Part shown: one piece after another, positions 21,841 through 30,600 of the stretch | Layout of the letters: every line of letters starts with the position of its first letter | Position numbering within the stretch: position 1 is the stretch's first letter | NCBI GenBank assembly: GCA_031291845.1 | Contig: JARLIH010000069.1 | Coordinates: forward strand, 1 to 34,551 | Direction: 5' to 3' | DNA from: Isosphaeraceae bacterium | Lineage (GTDB): Bacteria > Planctomycetota > Planctomycetia > Isosphaerales > Isosphaeraceae | Length of the DNA stretch: 34,551 nt | Notes under the pieces: generated by a model | The model's input: the letters and a program-made list of their open reading frames with translations, nothing else | Told to the model about the DNA's origin: nothing | The model's database searches: none | Translations under genes and position numbers: made by a program

Positions 21841-23499
21841 ATGGCCGTTGATTCCGAAGTCGCGCGGGAGATCTCCCCCGTGCTCACGCCCAAGCAACTG
21901 GCTCGCCTCCAGCCGTACGGCAGCCGGGAAACGGCGGCCAAGGGGACCCTGCTGTTCGACGAAGGGGACCACTCCATCGACTTCTTCGTCGTACTCACCG
22001 GCGCGGTCGAGATCTGCCAGTACACGGACGGCGGAATGAGGCGGGTCGTGCGCCCGGGTCCCGGCCAGTTCATCGGCGACCCGTCGACTCTCACCGGCCG
22101 GGCTGCCGTGGTGCAGGCCAGGGCCGATGAAGACTCGGAAGTGCTGAGGATCCCGGCCGACCGTTTTCAGCGCATCGTCGTCGAGGACTCGGAGCTCTCC
22201 GACCTGTTCCTCCGCACGTTCCTGTTGCGCAGAGAGGCCTTGATCGAGGGGAACTTCGGCTCGATCAAGGTCGTCGGCTCGCGCTACTCGCGCGACACGC
22301 ACCGGATCCGGGAGTTCCTCACCCGCAACAGCCAGCCGCACGTGTTCCTCGACGTCGAGAAGGACCAGGGGGTCTCGGCCCTGCTCGACCGCCTGGGCGT
22401 GGGGGTCGAGGAGGTCCCGATCGTCATGTGCCGGGAGCTGCACATCTCCAGGAACCCGAGCGACGCCAAGCTGGCCCACGCCCTGGGCTTCGACCTGATT
22501 GTCGAGTCGGACCTGTGCGACGTGGTGGTCGTGGGCGCCGGGCCGGCGGGCCTTGCCGCCTCGGTCTACGCGGCGTCCGAGGGGCTGACGGTCACGGCGA
22601 TCGACCACGGCTCGCCCGGGGGACAGGCGGGGACCAGCTCGAAGATCGAGAACTACCTCGGGTTCCCGACCGGCATCTCGGGGCAAGAGCTGGCGCAGCG
22701 GGCGATGACGCAGGCGGTCAAGTTCGGCACGCGGATGGCCAACCCGGTCGAGGCCGTCGGCCTGGAGCGCAAGGGAGTCGACTACGAGGTCCGGTTCTCG
22801 GACGGCCGACGCGCGCAGGGCCGCTCGGTCGTGATCGCCACCGGAGCGAAGTACCAGCGGCTCGACGTGCCGGATGCCGATCGCTACGAGGGGTGCGGCC
22901 TGTACTATGGCGCCACCGCCATGGAGTCGGAACTCTGCGCGGGGGCCGACGTGCTCGTGGTGGGGGGCGGCAATTCGGCCGGCCAGGGAGCCGTGTACCT
23001 GGCGCGTTACGCGCGGTCCGTGCACATCCTGGTCCGGCGCGACGGGCTGGCCGAGACCATGTCGCGCTACTTGATCCGCCGGATCGAGGAGACGCCCAAT
23101 ATCCATCTCCACCCCCGGTCGGAGATCACCCGCCTGATCGGTGACGGGCAAAGGCTACGGACGGTCGAATACAAAGACCAAAGCGCCGGTAAGACCGTGC
23201 GGATCGAGACACCCTCCGTCTTCCTCTTCTTGGGCGCGCGTCCCTGCACGCACTGGCTGCGGGGGACCGTCGCGCTCGATGCGAAGGGCTTCATCAAGAC
23301 CGGCCCCGACCTCGAGCCGGAAGAACTCGCGGGTCACGCCAGGGACTCCGTCCGCCCGCCGTCGCTGTTCGAGACCAGCCTACCGCGCGTCTACGCAGTC
23401 GGCGACGTGCGGAGCGGGTCGGTCAAGCGCGTCGCGTCGGCGGTGGGCGAAGGATCGATCGTCGTGCAGTTCATCCACCGCGCCTTGAACGGGGAATAA
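21841..23499 (+). CDS. cNMP-binding / thioredoxin-like / thioredoxin-reductase-like fusion oxidoreductase
   Basis: The 552-residue protein has three parts. A cyclic-nucleotide-binding-type domain (about 15-130) includes KGTLLFDEGDHSIDFFVVLTG. A thioredoxin-fold linker (about 143-215) includes GSRYSRDTHRIREFLTRN. An FAD/NADPH oxidoreductase domain follows, with the FAD fingerprint DVVVVGAGPAGLAA (about 227-240), GGQAGTSSKIENYLGFP and a second nucleotide fold VLVVGGGNSAGQGA. In ordinary thioredoxin reductase a CATC redox pair precedes that second fold; here the position reads YGAT, so the enzyme cannot work by the normal dithiol relay. The CRP-type domain has no DNA-binding helix after it, which suggests ligand control of the flavoenzyme. 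ATG 21841 follows GGAAGAGG. The reduced substrate is unknown. Confidence 0.88.
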   Translation: MAVDSEVAREISPVLTPKQLARLQPYGSRETAAKGTLLFDEGDHSIDFFVVLTGAVEICQYTDGGMRRVVRPGPGQFIGDPSTLTGRAAVVQARADEDSEVLRIPADRFQRIVVEDSELSDLFLRTFLLRREALIEGNFGSIKVVGSRYSRDTHRIREFLTRNSQPHVFLDVEKDQGVSALLDRLGVGVEEVPIVMCRELHISRNPSDAKLAHALGFDLIVESDLCDVVVVGAGPAGLAASVYAASEGLTVTAIDHGSPGGQAGTSSKIENYLGFPTGISGQELAQRAMTQAVKFGTRMANPVEAVGLERKGVDYEVRFSDGRRAQGRSVVIATGAKYQRLDVPDADRYEGCGLYYGATAMESELCAGADVLVVGGGNSAGQGAVYLARYARSVHILVRRDGLAETMSRYLIRRIEETPNIHLHPRSEITRLIGDGQRLRTVEYKDQSAGKTVRIETPSVFLFLGARPCTHWLRGTVALDAKGFIKTGPDLEPEELAGHARDSVRPPSLFETSLPRVYAVGDVRSGSVKRVASAVGEGSIVVQFIHRALNGE

Positions 23500-23655
23500 C
23501 GAGGCAAAGAGAGGCTAGAGCCGTGGATCAGAGCCACTACAGAGTTGACCGGACCGCTTCGGGCGGCTGAAATGCTCTGTCTGTTGACCGGGATCGGAAC
23601 CAATTCGCTTGGTGTCGCTGGTCATCCGGGAAATGCCGGCTCAGGAGATCGACGG

Positions 23656-24108
23656 ATGGCCCGCCTGCGAAAGTTGATTGCAAAGAACTCTCGTGTCGCA
23701 AGCGCGCTCGCGATGGCGTGGGTCATGGCGATCCTCACGGTATTGCCGGGTTGCGGTGGCTCGACACCCGCCCCGGAGGAGCTCAAGGGGCTGCATCCCG
23801 TGAAGGGGACGGTCAAGTCCGAGGTCGGCTCGGTCGCGGGTATGATGATTTACTTCTTCCCCAACAGCGGCGACGCGAAATCGTCAAGCGGTGAGGTGAA
23901 GGCCGACGGCTCGTTCGAACTCCACACGCGAATCCCCGGCGATGGCGCGAGCGACGGTGAGTTCAAGGTCTATTTCTCGAAACCGTTGGGCGGGGCGAAG
24001 ACCGGCAGCTCGTTCCCCGCCAAATTCCTGAGCCCGGACACGACCGACGTCAAGGCCACGATCAAGCCCGACACCACCGACCTGGGCACGATCACGCTCA
24101 AAAGATGA
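23656..24108 (+). CDS. Small carboxypeptidase-regulatory-like lipoprotein
   Basis: The 150-residue product has a signal peptide with the lipobox LPGC (Cys33), so it is predicted to be an outer- or cytoplasmic-membrane lipoprotein. The mature part is a single beta-sandwich of the planctomycete carboxypeptidase-regulatory-like type: GLHPVKGTVKSEVGSVAGMMIYFFP, then GEVKADGSFELHTRIPGDGASDGEFKVYF, ending with TTDLGTITLKR. Such proteins are abundant in planctomycetes and have no proven role; carbohydrate or surface binding is inferred. The ATG at 23656 has AGGAG 9 bases upstream. It resembles what the truncated frame at 3672-3869 would once have been. Confidence 0.8.
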   Translation: MARLRKLIAKNSRVASALAMAWVMAILTVLPGCGGSTPAPEELKGLHPVKGTVKSEVGSVAGMMIYFFPNSGDAKSSSGEVKADGSFELHTRIPGDGASDGEFKVYFSKPLGGAKTGSSFPAKFLSPDTTDVKATIKPDTTDLGTITLKR

Positions 24109-24135
24109 CCGCAGCGGAAAACAGGCCGGGTGGGG

Positions 24136-24229
24136 GCGCGATGTGGGCGCGTGTCGTGAAGCGCTTCGACCGGCGCGATCGGCACAATTGGCATTGTGGT
24201 TAGGGGAGAGCGCGATGTGGGCACGTGTC
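24136..24229. repeat. Direct repeat upstream of an ECF sigma gene
   Basis: A 20-bp unit GCGCGATGTGGGCGCGTGTC (24136-24155) recurs at 24210-24229 with one mismatch, 74 bp apart. Between them is a small inverted repeat, CACAAT-TGGC-ATTGTG (24183-24198). It could be a regulatory site for the sigma gene at 24401 or a duplication left by insertion of the neighbouring family B palindrome. Confidence 0.6.
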
Positions 24230-24236
24230 CCGGTTC

Positions 24237-24286
24237 GCCCTCACCCGTCCGCTGCGCGGCCGACCTCTCCCGGGGGGAGAGGATTC
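24237..24286. repeat. Palindromic repeat family B, copy 4
   Basis: It contains GCCCTCACCC, GTCCGCTGCGCGG and CTCTCCCGGGGGGAGAGG in the same order as the copy at 15602-15649. It lies in the leader region of the sigma gene starting at 24401. Confidence 0.8.
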
Positions 24287-24400
24287 AGGCTCATGGAATA
24301 CGCCGGCGCCACGAATCGCGCTCGGTCCCACGCTCTGGGCTGCTGAAAATTTCGGGCCCCGGCTGGAATACGGGGCGACGGGCCCGGTCTAATCGTATTG

Positions 24401-25000
24401 ATGCGGACACGGACCGAAAGTGAGACCGGTACGGCCTCGTGCGAGGACCCCTCGGTCCTCGACTCCGAATGCGCACGCCTGGTCGACGAGTGTCGCCAGG
24501 GGAACGCGGAGGGGTTTGGCAGGCTCGTCTCGCTGACCGAGCCGAGGGTGCGCCGCATGATCGGCCGGCTGGTGCTGTCGCGGCCCGACGTCGACGACCT
24601 GGTCCAGGAAACATACCTCCGGGCCTGGAAATCGCTCGGGAGGTTCCGGGGCGACAGCCGGTTCTCGACCTGGCTGTTCCGGATCGCCGTGAACGTGACG
24701 AGATCCTGGCGGCGGGCCAGGCCAGCCGCTTTGCCCTTGCCCGGCGGCGACACCTTGGCGGCCCGCGCGGGGGCCGAGCCGGGCGACGACGCGTTGATCG
24801 ACGCGTATGAACGAGCCCTGTCCGGCCTGTCGCACGACCTCCGGACGACGTTCCTGCTGCATGAGACCGAAGGGCTCAGCTACCAGGAGGTCGCCGAGGC
24901 GATCGGCTGCCCGATCGGCACGGTGATGAGCCGTCTGCACCGGGCTCGACAGAAGGTCCTTGCCGAGCTGCGCGAGCGGCTGGAGGAGTTGACCCCATGA
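24401..25000 (+). CDS. ECF-type RNA polymerase sigma factor
   Basis: The 199-residue protein contains sigma region 2 (about 25-105: LVDECRQGNAEGFGRLVSLTEPRVRR, then DVDDLVQETYLRAWKSLGRFRG and FSTWLFRIAVNVTRSWRRAR) and region 4 with a helix-turn-helix (about 142-190: SHDLRTTFLLHETEGLSYQEVAEAIGCPIGTVMSRLHRARQKV). This is an RpoE-like ECF layout. The ATG at 24401 follows an in-frame TTG directly; no strong ribosome binding site is visible. The stop overlaps the next gene by 4 bp (ATGA), and that gene encodes its probable anti-sigma factor. Target promoters are unknown. Confidence 0.93.
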   Translation: MRTRTESETGTASCEDPSVLDSECARLVDECRQGNAEGFGRLVSLTEPRVRRMIGRLVLSRPDVDDLVQETYLRAWKSLGRFRGDSRFSTWLFRIAVNVTRSWRRARPAALPLPGGDTLAARAGAEPGDDALIDAYERALSGLSHDLRTTFLLHETEGLSYQEVAEAIGCPIGTVMSRLHRARQKVLAELRERLEELTP

Positions 25001-25650
25001 ACGACGCCCGCAGGCTGCTGCTCGAGCGCTACTTCGACGGCGAGCTCGCCGCGGCCGAGCAGGACGAGCTGCGCAGGGACTTGGCCGACGACCCGGCCGC
25101 TTTGCGCCACCTGGACCAGCTCGCGCTCTTGCGGACGTTGGCCCGGGCGCACGACCCGTCCGTCCAGCCCGCGCTCGCCGCCCCGAAGACCGCCGTGGTC
25201 CAGCCTGCGTGGCGGTTCGCGATCCCAATCGCACTGGCCGCGGCGGCGAGCCTGGTGCTGATGTTGACGGCGCCTGGAGAACGGCCGGCCGGCCGGGGTC
25301 TCGCACCGTCCGTCGCCGCGTTGCCGAAGTCGAGTGCCGTGGTGGAGGCCCGTCCGGCCGCGCTGCGCTCCCGGGCGGCGAATCCTCTGGAGGTGGAGCT
25401 GATCCGCCTGGCCAACACCCCGTCGCGGCGGCCGGAGCGCGCGGCCCGCGCGGTCTTGTCGCGGGGAAGCCCGTTGCAACGTCGCCCCGCCGCGCGTGAG
25501 ATCCTGGCGCTCGAGCTGGCCAACGGAGCCGTCCGCGCGGCCCTTACGCGCCCCAGGCGGGCGGTCCCGAGCGCCTCGGCCGTTCCCAGCCAGGGCCGGA
25601 GGCACCCGAACGTCCAACGGGCGCATGCCACATCCAGTCCGAGGGCCTGA
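24997..25650 (+). CDS. Probable anti-sigma factor, membrane-anchored, no zinc motif
   Basis: The 217-residue protein begins with the short helical pattern LLERYFDGELAAAEQDELRRDLADDP, typical of the cytosolic sigma-binding part of membrane anti-sigma factors. One membrane segment (about 73-92) follows, then a long basic, Pro/Ala/Arg-rich outer region with no recognised domain. Unlike the protein at 6582-7163 it contains no H-x3-C-x2-C zinc motif and no cysteine at all, so it should not sense redox through zinc. It overlaps the sigma gene by 4 bp, the usual arrangement for cognate pairs. The C-terminal 100 residues look low-complexity and may be disordered. Confidence 0.8.
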   Translation: MNDARRLLLERYFDGELAAAEQDELRRDLADDPAALRHLDQLALLRTLARAHDPSVQPALAAPKTAVVQPAWRFAIPIALAAAASLVLMLTAPGERPAGRGLAPSVAALPKSSAVVEARPAALRSRAANPLEVELIRLANTPSRRPERAARAVLSRGSPLQRRPAAREILALELANGAVRAALTRPRRAVPSASAVPSQGRRHPNVQRAHATSSPRA

Positions 25651-25674
25651 CTTTCGCCGAAGGTGTGTTCTCCG

Positions 25675-26952
25675 ATGATCCGAACCGCCGCCGCCGTCTC
25701 GATCGTGTTTTTCTCTGGAACGCTCGTGTTGGCCCACCGCGCCGGCGCGGCGGACCCGCCCCCCGGGCCCTCGTCCGCGCGGCCCGACGACCCCCTGGCC
25801 GAGGCCAGGACCCTGACCGATCGTGAGAGCTGGGAAGAGGCGGCCGAGAAGTTCCGCGACTTCCTCGAGAAGAACCCCAACTCCTCGTTCGCGCCCGAAG
25901 CACGCTTCTGGACCGGCTATTGCCTCGAAAAGCTCGAACAGTACGAGTCTGCCGTCGAAATCTTGCAGCCGTTCCTGACCTCCCTGGCCGAGGACACCTG
26001 GGCTGACGACGCCCTGCTCAAGCTTGGCGCAGCGCACCACGGGCTCGGCCAGGACCAGAAGGCGCTGGCCGCCTGGAAACGCCAGATCGAGAAATACCCC
26101 ACATCCGTCTGGCGCACGGAGGTTTACCTCAGCATCATCGACGTGCTGTTCCACGGCACGGCCGACCTCGTCGAGTGCCTCGCCTATTGCGAGCGCGTGA
26201 CAAAGGAGGTCGCCGACCGCGACAGCACGACCGAGGCCCGGTACCTGGGTGCTTATTGCCTGAACGCGCTACGGCGGTTTGGCGAATCGGAGGCCTGGGC
26301 GGACCGGTTGTTCGATCCGGAGAGCCCTCTGGAGGAAGCCTGGCGGCGCCTGCTGGCGGCCCAGCGCGACCTGCTCCAGGGCCGCCCCGAATCGGCATTG
26401 GCCTCGGTCGACGCATTCGCCGACGACTTTCCGGACCTCGACCACGACGCGCGCCAGGACTTGCTGGTACGCACCTGCTACGTCCTCCGGTTCAACGGAC
26501 GGGCCGACCGCGCCCGGGAGCTGTTGCTCGACGAGCTGCGGAAGTCGTCGGGCCGCGCCGAAGAGGAGATCGGCTCACTGCTCGACGCGCTGAGCGACGC
26601 CTTCGGCGAGGACCGCCGCGACGATTACTTCAAGGCACTCAAGACCCTGGTCAACACGCGCGGCACGCCGCTTGTCGTGCGCGTGGTCGCCCGGGAGCGC
26701 CGGGCCGAGGGCCTGCGCGAGAGCGACGCGGACCTCGCGGAGTCGAGCCTCCGCGAGGCGCTGCACGACGAGCCCACCGAATACGGCCGCGTCCGAGCAG
26801 CGACGCAACTGGCCACAATCCTCTCGGAGGACCGCGACGACCACCTCGGCGCGGTCCGGGTGCTCGAAGATCTCTTGCCCCACCTGAAGCGCCGCGACCT
26901 GGTCCATCAGGTCCGTAACGCGGCCGAAGAGCTGCGCGCGGCCAAGCCCTAG
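25675..26952 (+). CDS. Exported TPR-repeat protein
   Basis: The 425-residue product has a signal peptide (about 1-26, ending AGA-ADPP). Tetratricopeptide-like helical pairs follow, for example SWEEAAEKFRDFLEKNPNSSFAPEARFWTGYCLEKLEQYESAVEIL and QKALAAWKRQIEKYPTS, continuing to the C-terminus as HAT/Sel1-like helices. TPR arrays mediate protein-protein contacts, so a scaffold in the periplasm is likely. The ATG at 25675 is preferred over an in-frame GTG 12 bases earlier because it starts the signal peptide. It follows the anti-sigma gene by 24 bp and probably belongs to the same operon, so it may take part in sensing the signal. There is no enzyme motif. Confidence 0.85.
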   Translation: MIRTAAAVSIVFFSGTLVLAHRAGAADPPPGPSSARPDDPLAEARTLTDRESWEEAAEKFRDFLEKNPNSSFAPEARFWTGYCLEKLEQYESAVEILQPFLTSLAEDTWADDALLKLGAAHHGLGQDQKALAAWKRQIEKYPTSVWRTEVYLSIIDVLFHGTADLVECLAYCERVTKEVADRDSTTEARYLGAYCLNALRRFGESEAWADRLFDPESPLEEAWRRLLAAQRDLLQGRPESALASVDAFADDFPDLDHDARQDLLVRTCYVLRFNGRADRARELLLDELRKSSGRAEEEIGSLLDALSDAFGEDRRDDYFKALKTLVNTRGTPLVVRVVARERRAEGLRESDADLAESSLREALHDEPTEYGRVRAATQLATILSEDRDDHLGAVRVLEDLLPHLKRRDLVHQVRNAAEELRAAKP

Positions 26953-27246
26953 CGCGGGTTGCCTCATCGTTCAAAGACAATCAATGGATGCCGTTCGATC
27001 CGTCGATCGACCGCGCTATCGTCTCCCATTTCCTCCTAGGGAGCGGTATCGACAATCACGACTTTTTCGTCGTGCGGCAAAGCCGCACGCCCGTAGGGGC
27101 GGGTTCTTAGCCCGCCACTTGCACGTTCGTGCCCGGCGCGACACACAAAACCCGCAAGGGACGTGGGAAAAACCACCGGCTGAACGTGGGGCCCACCCTT
27201 ACACCCTACCGCAAACCAAGAACGCGGCAAACGTCCCCCATCCTCG
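26953..27246. other. Intergenic gap with one palindrome
   Basis: About 290 bases between the TPR gene and the small membrane protein. It contains the family C palindrome at 27072-27116 and otherwise no recognisable gene. It should hold the promoter of the next transcription unit, but no convincing -35/-10 pair stands out. Confidence 0.4.
27072..27116. repeat. Palindromic repeat family C, copy 3
   Basis: It consists of GTGCGGCAAAGCCGCAC (a hairpin), CCGTAGGGGCGGGTT and a degenerate second arm CCCGCC. It matches the reverse complement of 12282-12327. Confidence 0.75.
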
Positions 27247-27633
27247 ATGGCGAGGAACGACACGCGGTCGTGGACCCCACCGGGGTCAGGTATCTCGTCC
27301 AAAGAATGGCCTCATGGATGGATACATGTCGCTGCCGACTTGTGGCTACGGTATGTGGTCGGAACAACCGTCAGCCTCGCAACCTTTTTGCTTTTCTACC
27401 TATTTGTGCTAGTTCTTGGCAGGGGCAAAACGAACGCTGGCCATTTCGACGTGCCGGACGAATCGATCGTAGCAGACGTTCGGAAAATTCAGCCCCAATT
27501 GGCGCTCGAGCCGGGCCATTGGCCCGAGTCCAACACGAGTTTAGGTAGCCCGACAGGGTCGCGGACGACGCAGTCAGCGCTTGTCAGGAAAATCCTGAGG
27601 CTCACTGATTTCGATATGGGGGATGTTCGATGA
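27247..27633 (+). CDS. Possible small single-pass membrane protein ahead of the beta-helix gene
   Basis: The 128-residue frame contains one strong membrane segment (about 33-57: LWLRYVVGTTVSLATFLLFY and VLVLG) followed by a polar, probably cytosolic or exported tail. Its stop overlaps the ATG of the beta-helix gene by 4 bp (27630-27633, ATGA), which supports a real coupled gene. Against it, the N-terminal third looks like translated intergenic sequence, no clear ribosome binding site precedes the ATG at 27247, and I know no homologue. A shorter version starting nearer the membrane segment is possible. Confidence 0.42.
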   Translation: MARNDTRSWTPPGSGISSKEWPHGWIHVAADLWLRYVVGTTVSLATFLLFYLFVLVLGRGKTNAGHFDVPDESIVADVRKIQPQLALEPGHWPESNTSLGSPTGSRTTQSALVRKILRLTDFDMGDVR

Positions 27634-30600
27634 CGACCATTGATCGCGTGACTCGTTTCAACTTTGGACTCGTGAACAAGCCTACGCACGCCAGACGTTT
27701 CTCTTCCAAGCATGCAACACTGCGTGATCTCGAGATCCTGGAAAGCCGGCAGCTTCTGACCACGTTCACGGTGACAAACCTCCTGGCTTCGGGGCCGGGC
27801 TCGCTCCGTCAGGCGATCATCGACGCGAATTCGCGGGCCGGTGCCGACACGATCGATTTTGCCGTCGACGGTACGATCCGGGTGGGCCGGACGTCGCTGC
27901 CGGCGATCACGAGCCCGGTGACCATCGACGGCTCCAGCGCCCCTTCGTTCGCCGGGTCGCCGGTCGTGACCGTGGATTATCAGGGGACGCACGGACTCAT
28001 CTTCAGCAAGGGCGCCGACGGTTCGGTCCTCACGTCGCTTTCGCTCGTGGGAGCGAGCTGCGCGGGTGTCACGCTCAACGCCTCGCACATTACGGTCCAG
28101 GGGAACTATATCGGCGTTCTTGCCGACGGCACGACGGTCGACGGCAACCGGGGAGACGGCGTGCGGATCACCGCCTCGTCCCACGGCGACCTGATCGGGC
28201 AGAAGGATCCGGTGTCGAGCATCACCTACTACAACGCCAATTCCGTGAGCATGCAGCCGGTCTCGGGCTGGCAGGGCATCCGCGATGCCAGCACGGCCGG
28301 CCAGTACCTCATCGCGGGGACGTCGGGTGCGAACGGACTGCTGTACGTCGGGCCGATCTCCGGCGCCAACGGCACGAGCTACGCCGTCAACTATCCGGGC
28401 GCCTACTCCACGAGCGTCTATGGCCCCGACATCGTCAACGCCAGCAGCAACGTCCTGCGATTGGTCGGAAGCTACAGAGCCACCCAGGGCGGCGACGTCC
28501 AGGGGTTTGTCTTCCAGGGGACGACCGCCGACCTCTCCAACGCCAGCGATTACCAGACGATCGATTATCCCAACACGACATACACCTACGTCCACAGCAC
28601 GATGGGCGACCTCGCGGTCGGCAACGCCGATGGCCCTGAGGGAAATGCGCCGCTCGGTACGGGCCATGCCTTCCTCTACAGCGTCTCGCAGGGCCAGTTC
28701 CTGACCGATATCGTCTATCCGGGCTCACTGAGCACTACGGCGTACGGCATCTGGTACAACGGCGGGACGAGCTACACGATCGTCGGCGGCTACACCATGC
28801 CCGGCCACCCCGCCACCCCCTTCGCCGCGGGCTACATGGTTGACTACGACTCGGCCACCGGCCAATTCACCCACTGGACGTCGCTCGCCGTGCCTGCCGA
28901 CCTGCTGGGTGGCCAGGTGTTCGCTACCCACTTCGAGGGCATTAGCAGTCCGCAGGCGGGTGTCTACACGCTTGCGGCCACCGCGACGCAGCCCGGCTCG
29001 ACGGTACCTCTCGCCGCGTTCGTCGCAACCGTCCGGCGCAATGCCGATGGCACGTTCGGGCCCACCTACTGGGTCAAACTGAACTATCCCGGTGCCGTGG
29101 GCTTCACCACCAACGACGCTGTGGCCGGCAACCAGGTCGTCGGGATCACCGGCGTGAGCACGGGCGTCATCGCCTACCAGGCGACGGTCAACCTCGGCTT
29201 CCAGCTCTCGAACGTCATCAGCGGCAACGGCGGTAACGGCATCGGCATCTACGGTGCCGACGATAACCAGATCGCGATGAACAACATCGGCACGAATGCC
29301 GCCGGAACGCTCAAACTCGGCAACCGGCAGAACGGTATCCTCGTCACGAATGGCGCGGCCCGAAACGTCATCGGCGGCCAGGCGAGCGGCGGCAACAACC
29401 CCACCGCGGGCGTGTTCGTCCGTCCGCCCCAGGGCAACCTGATCTCGGGCAACGGCGCCAACGGCGTGCTCATCACGGGCGGCGCCACGCAGAACGTGCT
29501 GAGCGGGAACTTCGTCGGCACCGACGCCTCGGGCAATTCGGCCCTGGGCAACCGCCAGGATGGCGTGGCGATCCAGAACGCCGACAACAATGCATTGATC
29601 GGCTGCACGGTCCAGGAGGATCCCTTCGTCTTCTACAACGTCCTCAGCGGCAACGGCGGCAACGGCCTGCGCATCACCAACTCGAATAACACCACGGTCC
29701 ACGCCAACTTCATGGGCGCGGGGGCCGACAACGCCACCATCGTGGCCAACGGCGGCGACGGACTCCTGGTCTCGGGCTCTTCCAAGAATACGCAGGTCGG
29801 CGGCGTCATCCCCCTCGGTAACGTGATCTCCGGCAACGACCGCAACGGCATCGAGGTCAAGAACACCGCCAGCGGGTTCGTCTCGTTCAACACCTTCGCC
29901 GGCATCTTCGCCTTTGCGGGCCCAGCGCCGAACAAGGGCGACGGAATCCTGGTTACCTCCTCCGGCGGCAACAACCTGATCCGCACCTGCATCGTCTCCG
30001 GCAACCTCGGAAACGGCATCGAGATCGGCGGCAACGCCACGGGCGTGCAGGTGACCGAGACCGCGGTCGGCACCAACTCCAAGATTCAGTCGGCCATTCC
30101 CAACGGCGGCGATGGCATCCTGATTTCCGGGCACGCCCACAATAACGCCATCGGTGGTTTTCAGCCTTCGTTGGAACCGCAAGTGACCGTTTCGTCGAAC
30201 GATCAGTACGGCATTGCGATCGTCGGCTCGGCGCACGACAACGACGTGTTTCACACCTACGTCGGTACGAGCGCCTTGGGCGTCCAGAACCTGGGCAACA
30301 CGCTGGGCGGGATCTACCTCGGCGCCGGCACGTCATCCAACACGATCGGCGGCGCGTTCGACCCATTGCAGAACAAGATCCTCAATAGCACCGACGGCCC
30401 CGGCGTGCTCATGCAGTCCTCCAGCAACAACGTCCTGTTGCAGAACCAGATCCAGAACAACGCCAAGGGTGGGATCGTGGTGCTGGGCGGACGAAAGAAC
30501 CAGATCGGCTCGGCCGAGGCCCCGAATATCATCGACAAGAATGGACAGGACGGCCTGTACGTCAGTGGCGTCGTGACCGGCACGCAGGTTCTCGGCAACA

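Noticed and set aside
21688..23151. Minus-strand open frame of 487 codons opposite the cNMP/reductase fusion
   Set aside because: It is antisense to a clear multidomain oxidoreductase and has no motif or ribosome binding site.
28725..30254. Minus-strand open frame of 509 codons opposite the beta-helix gene
   Set aside because: It is the mirror of the Asn/Gly repeats and gives an apparent Val/Asp-rich protein; no independent evidence.
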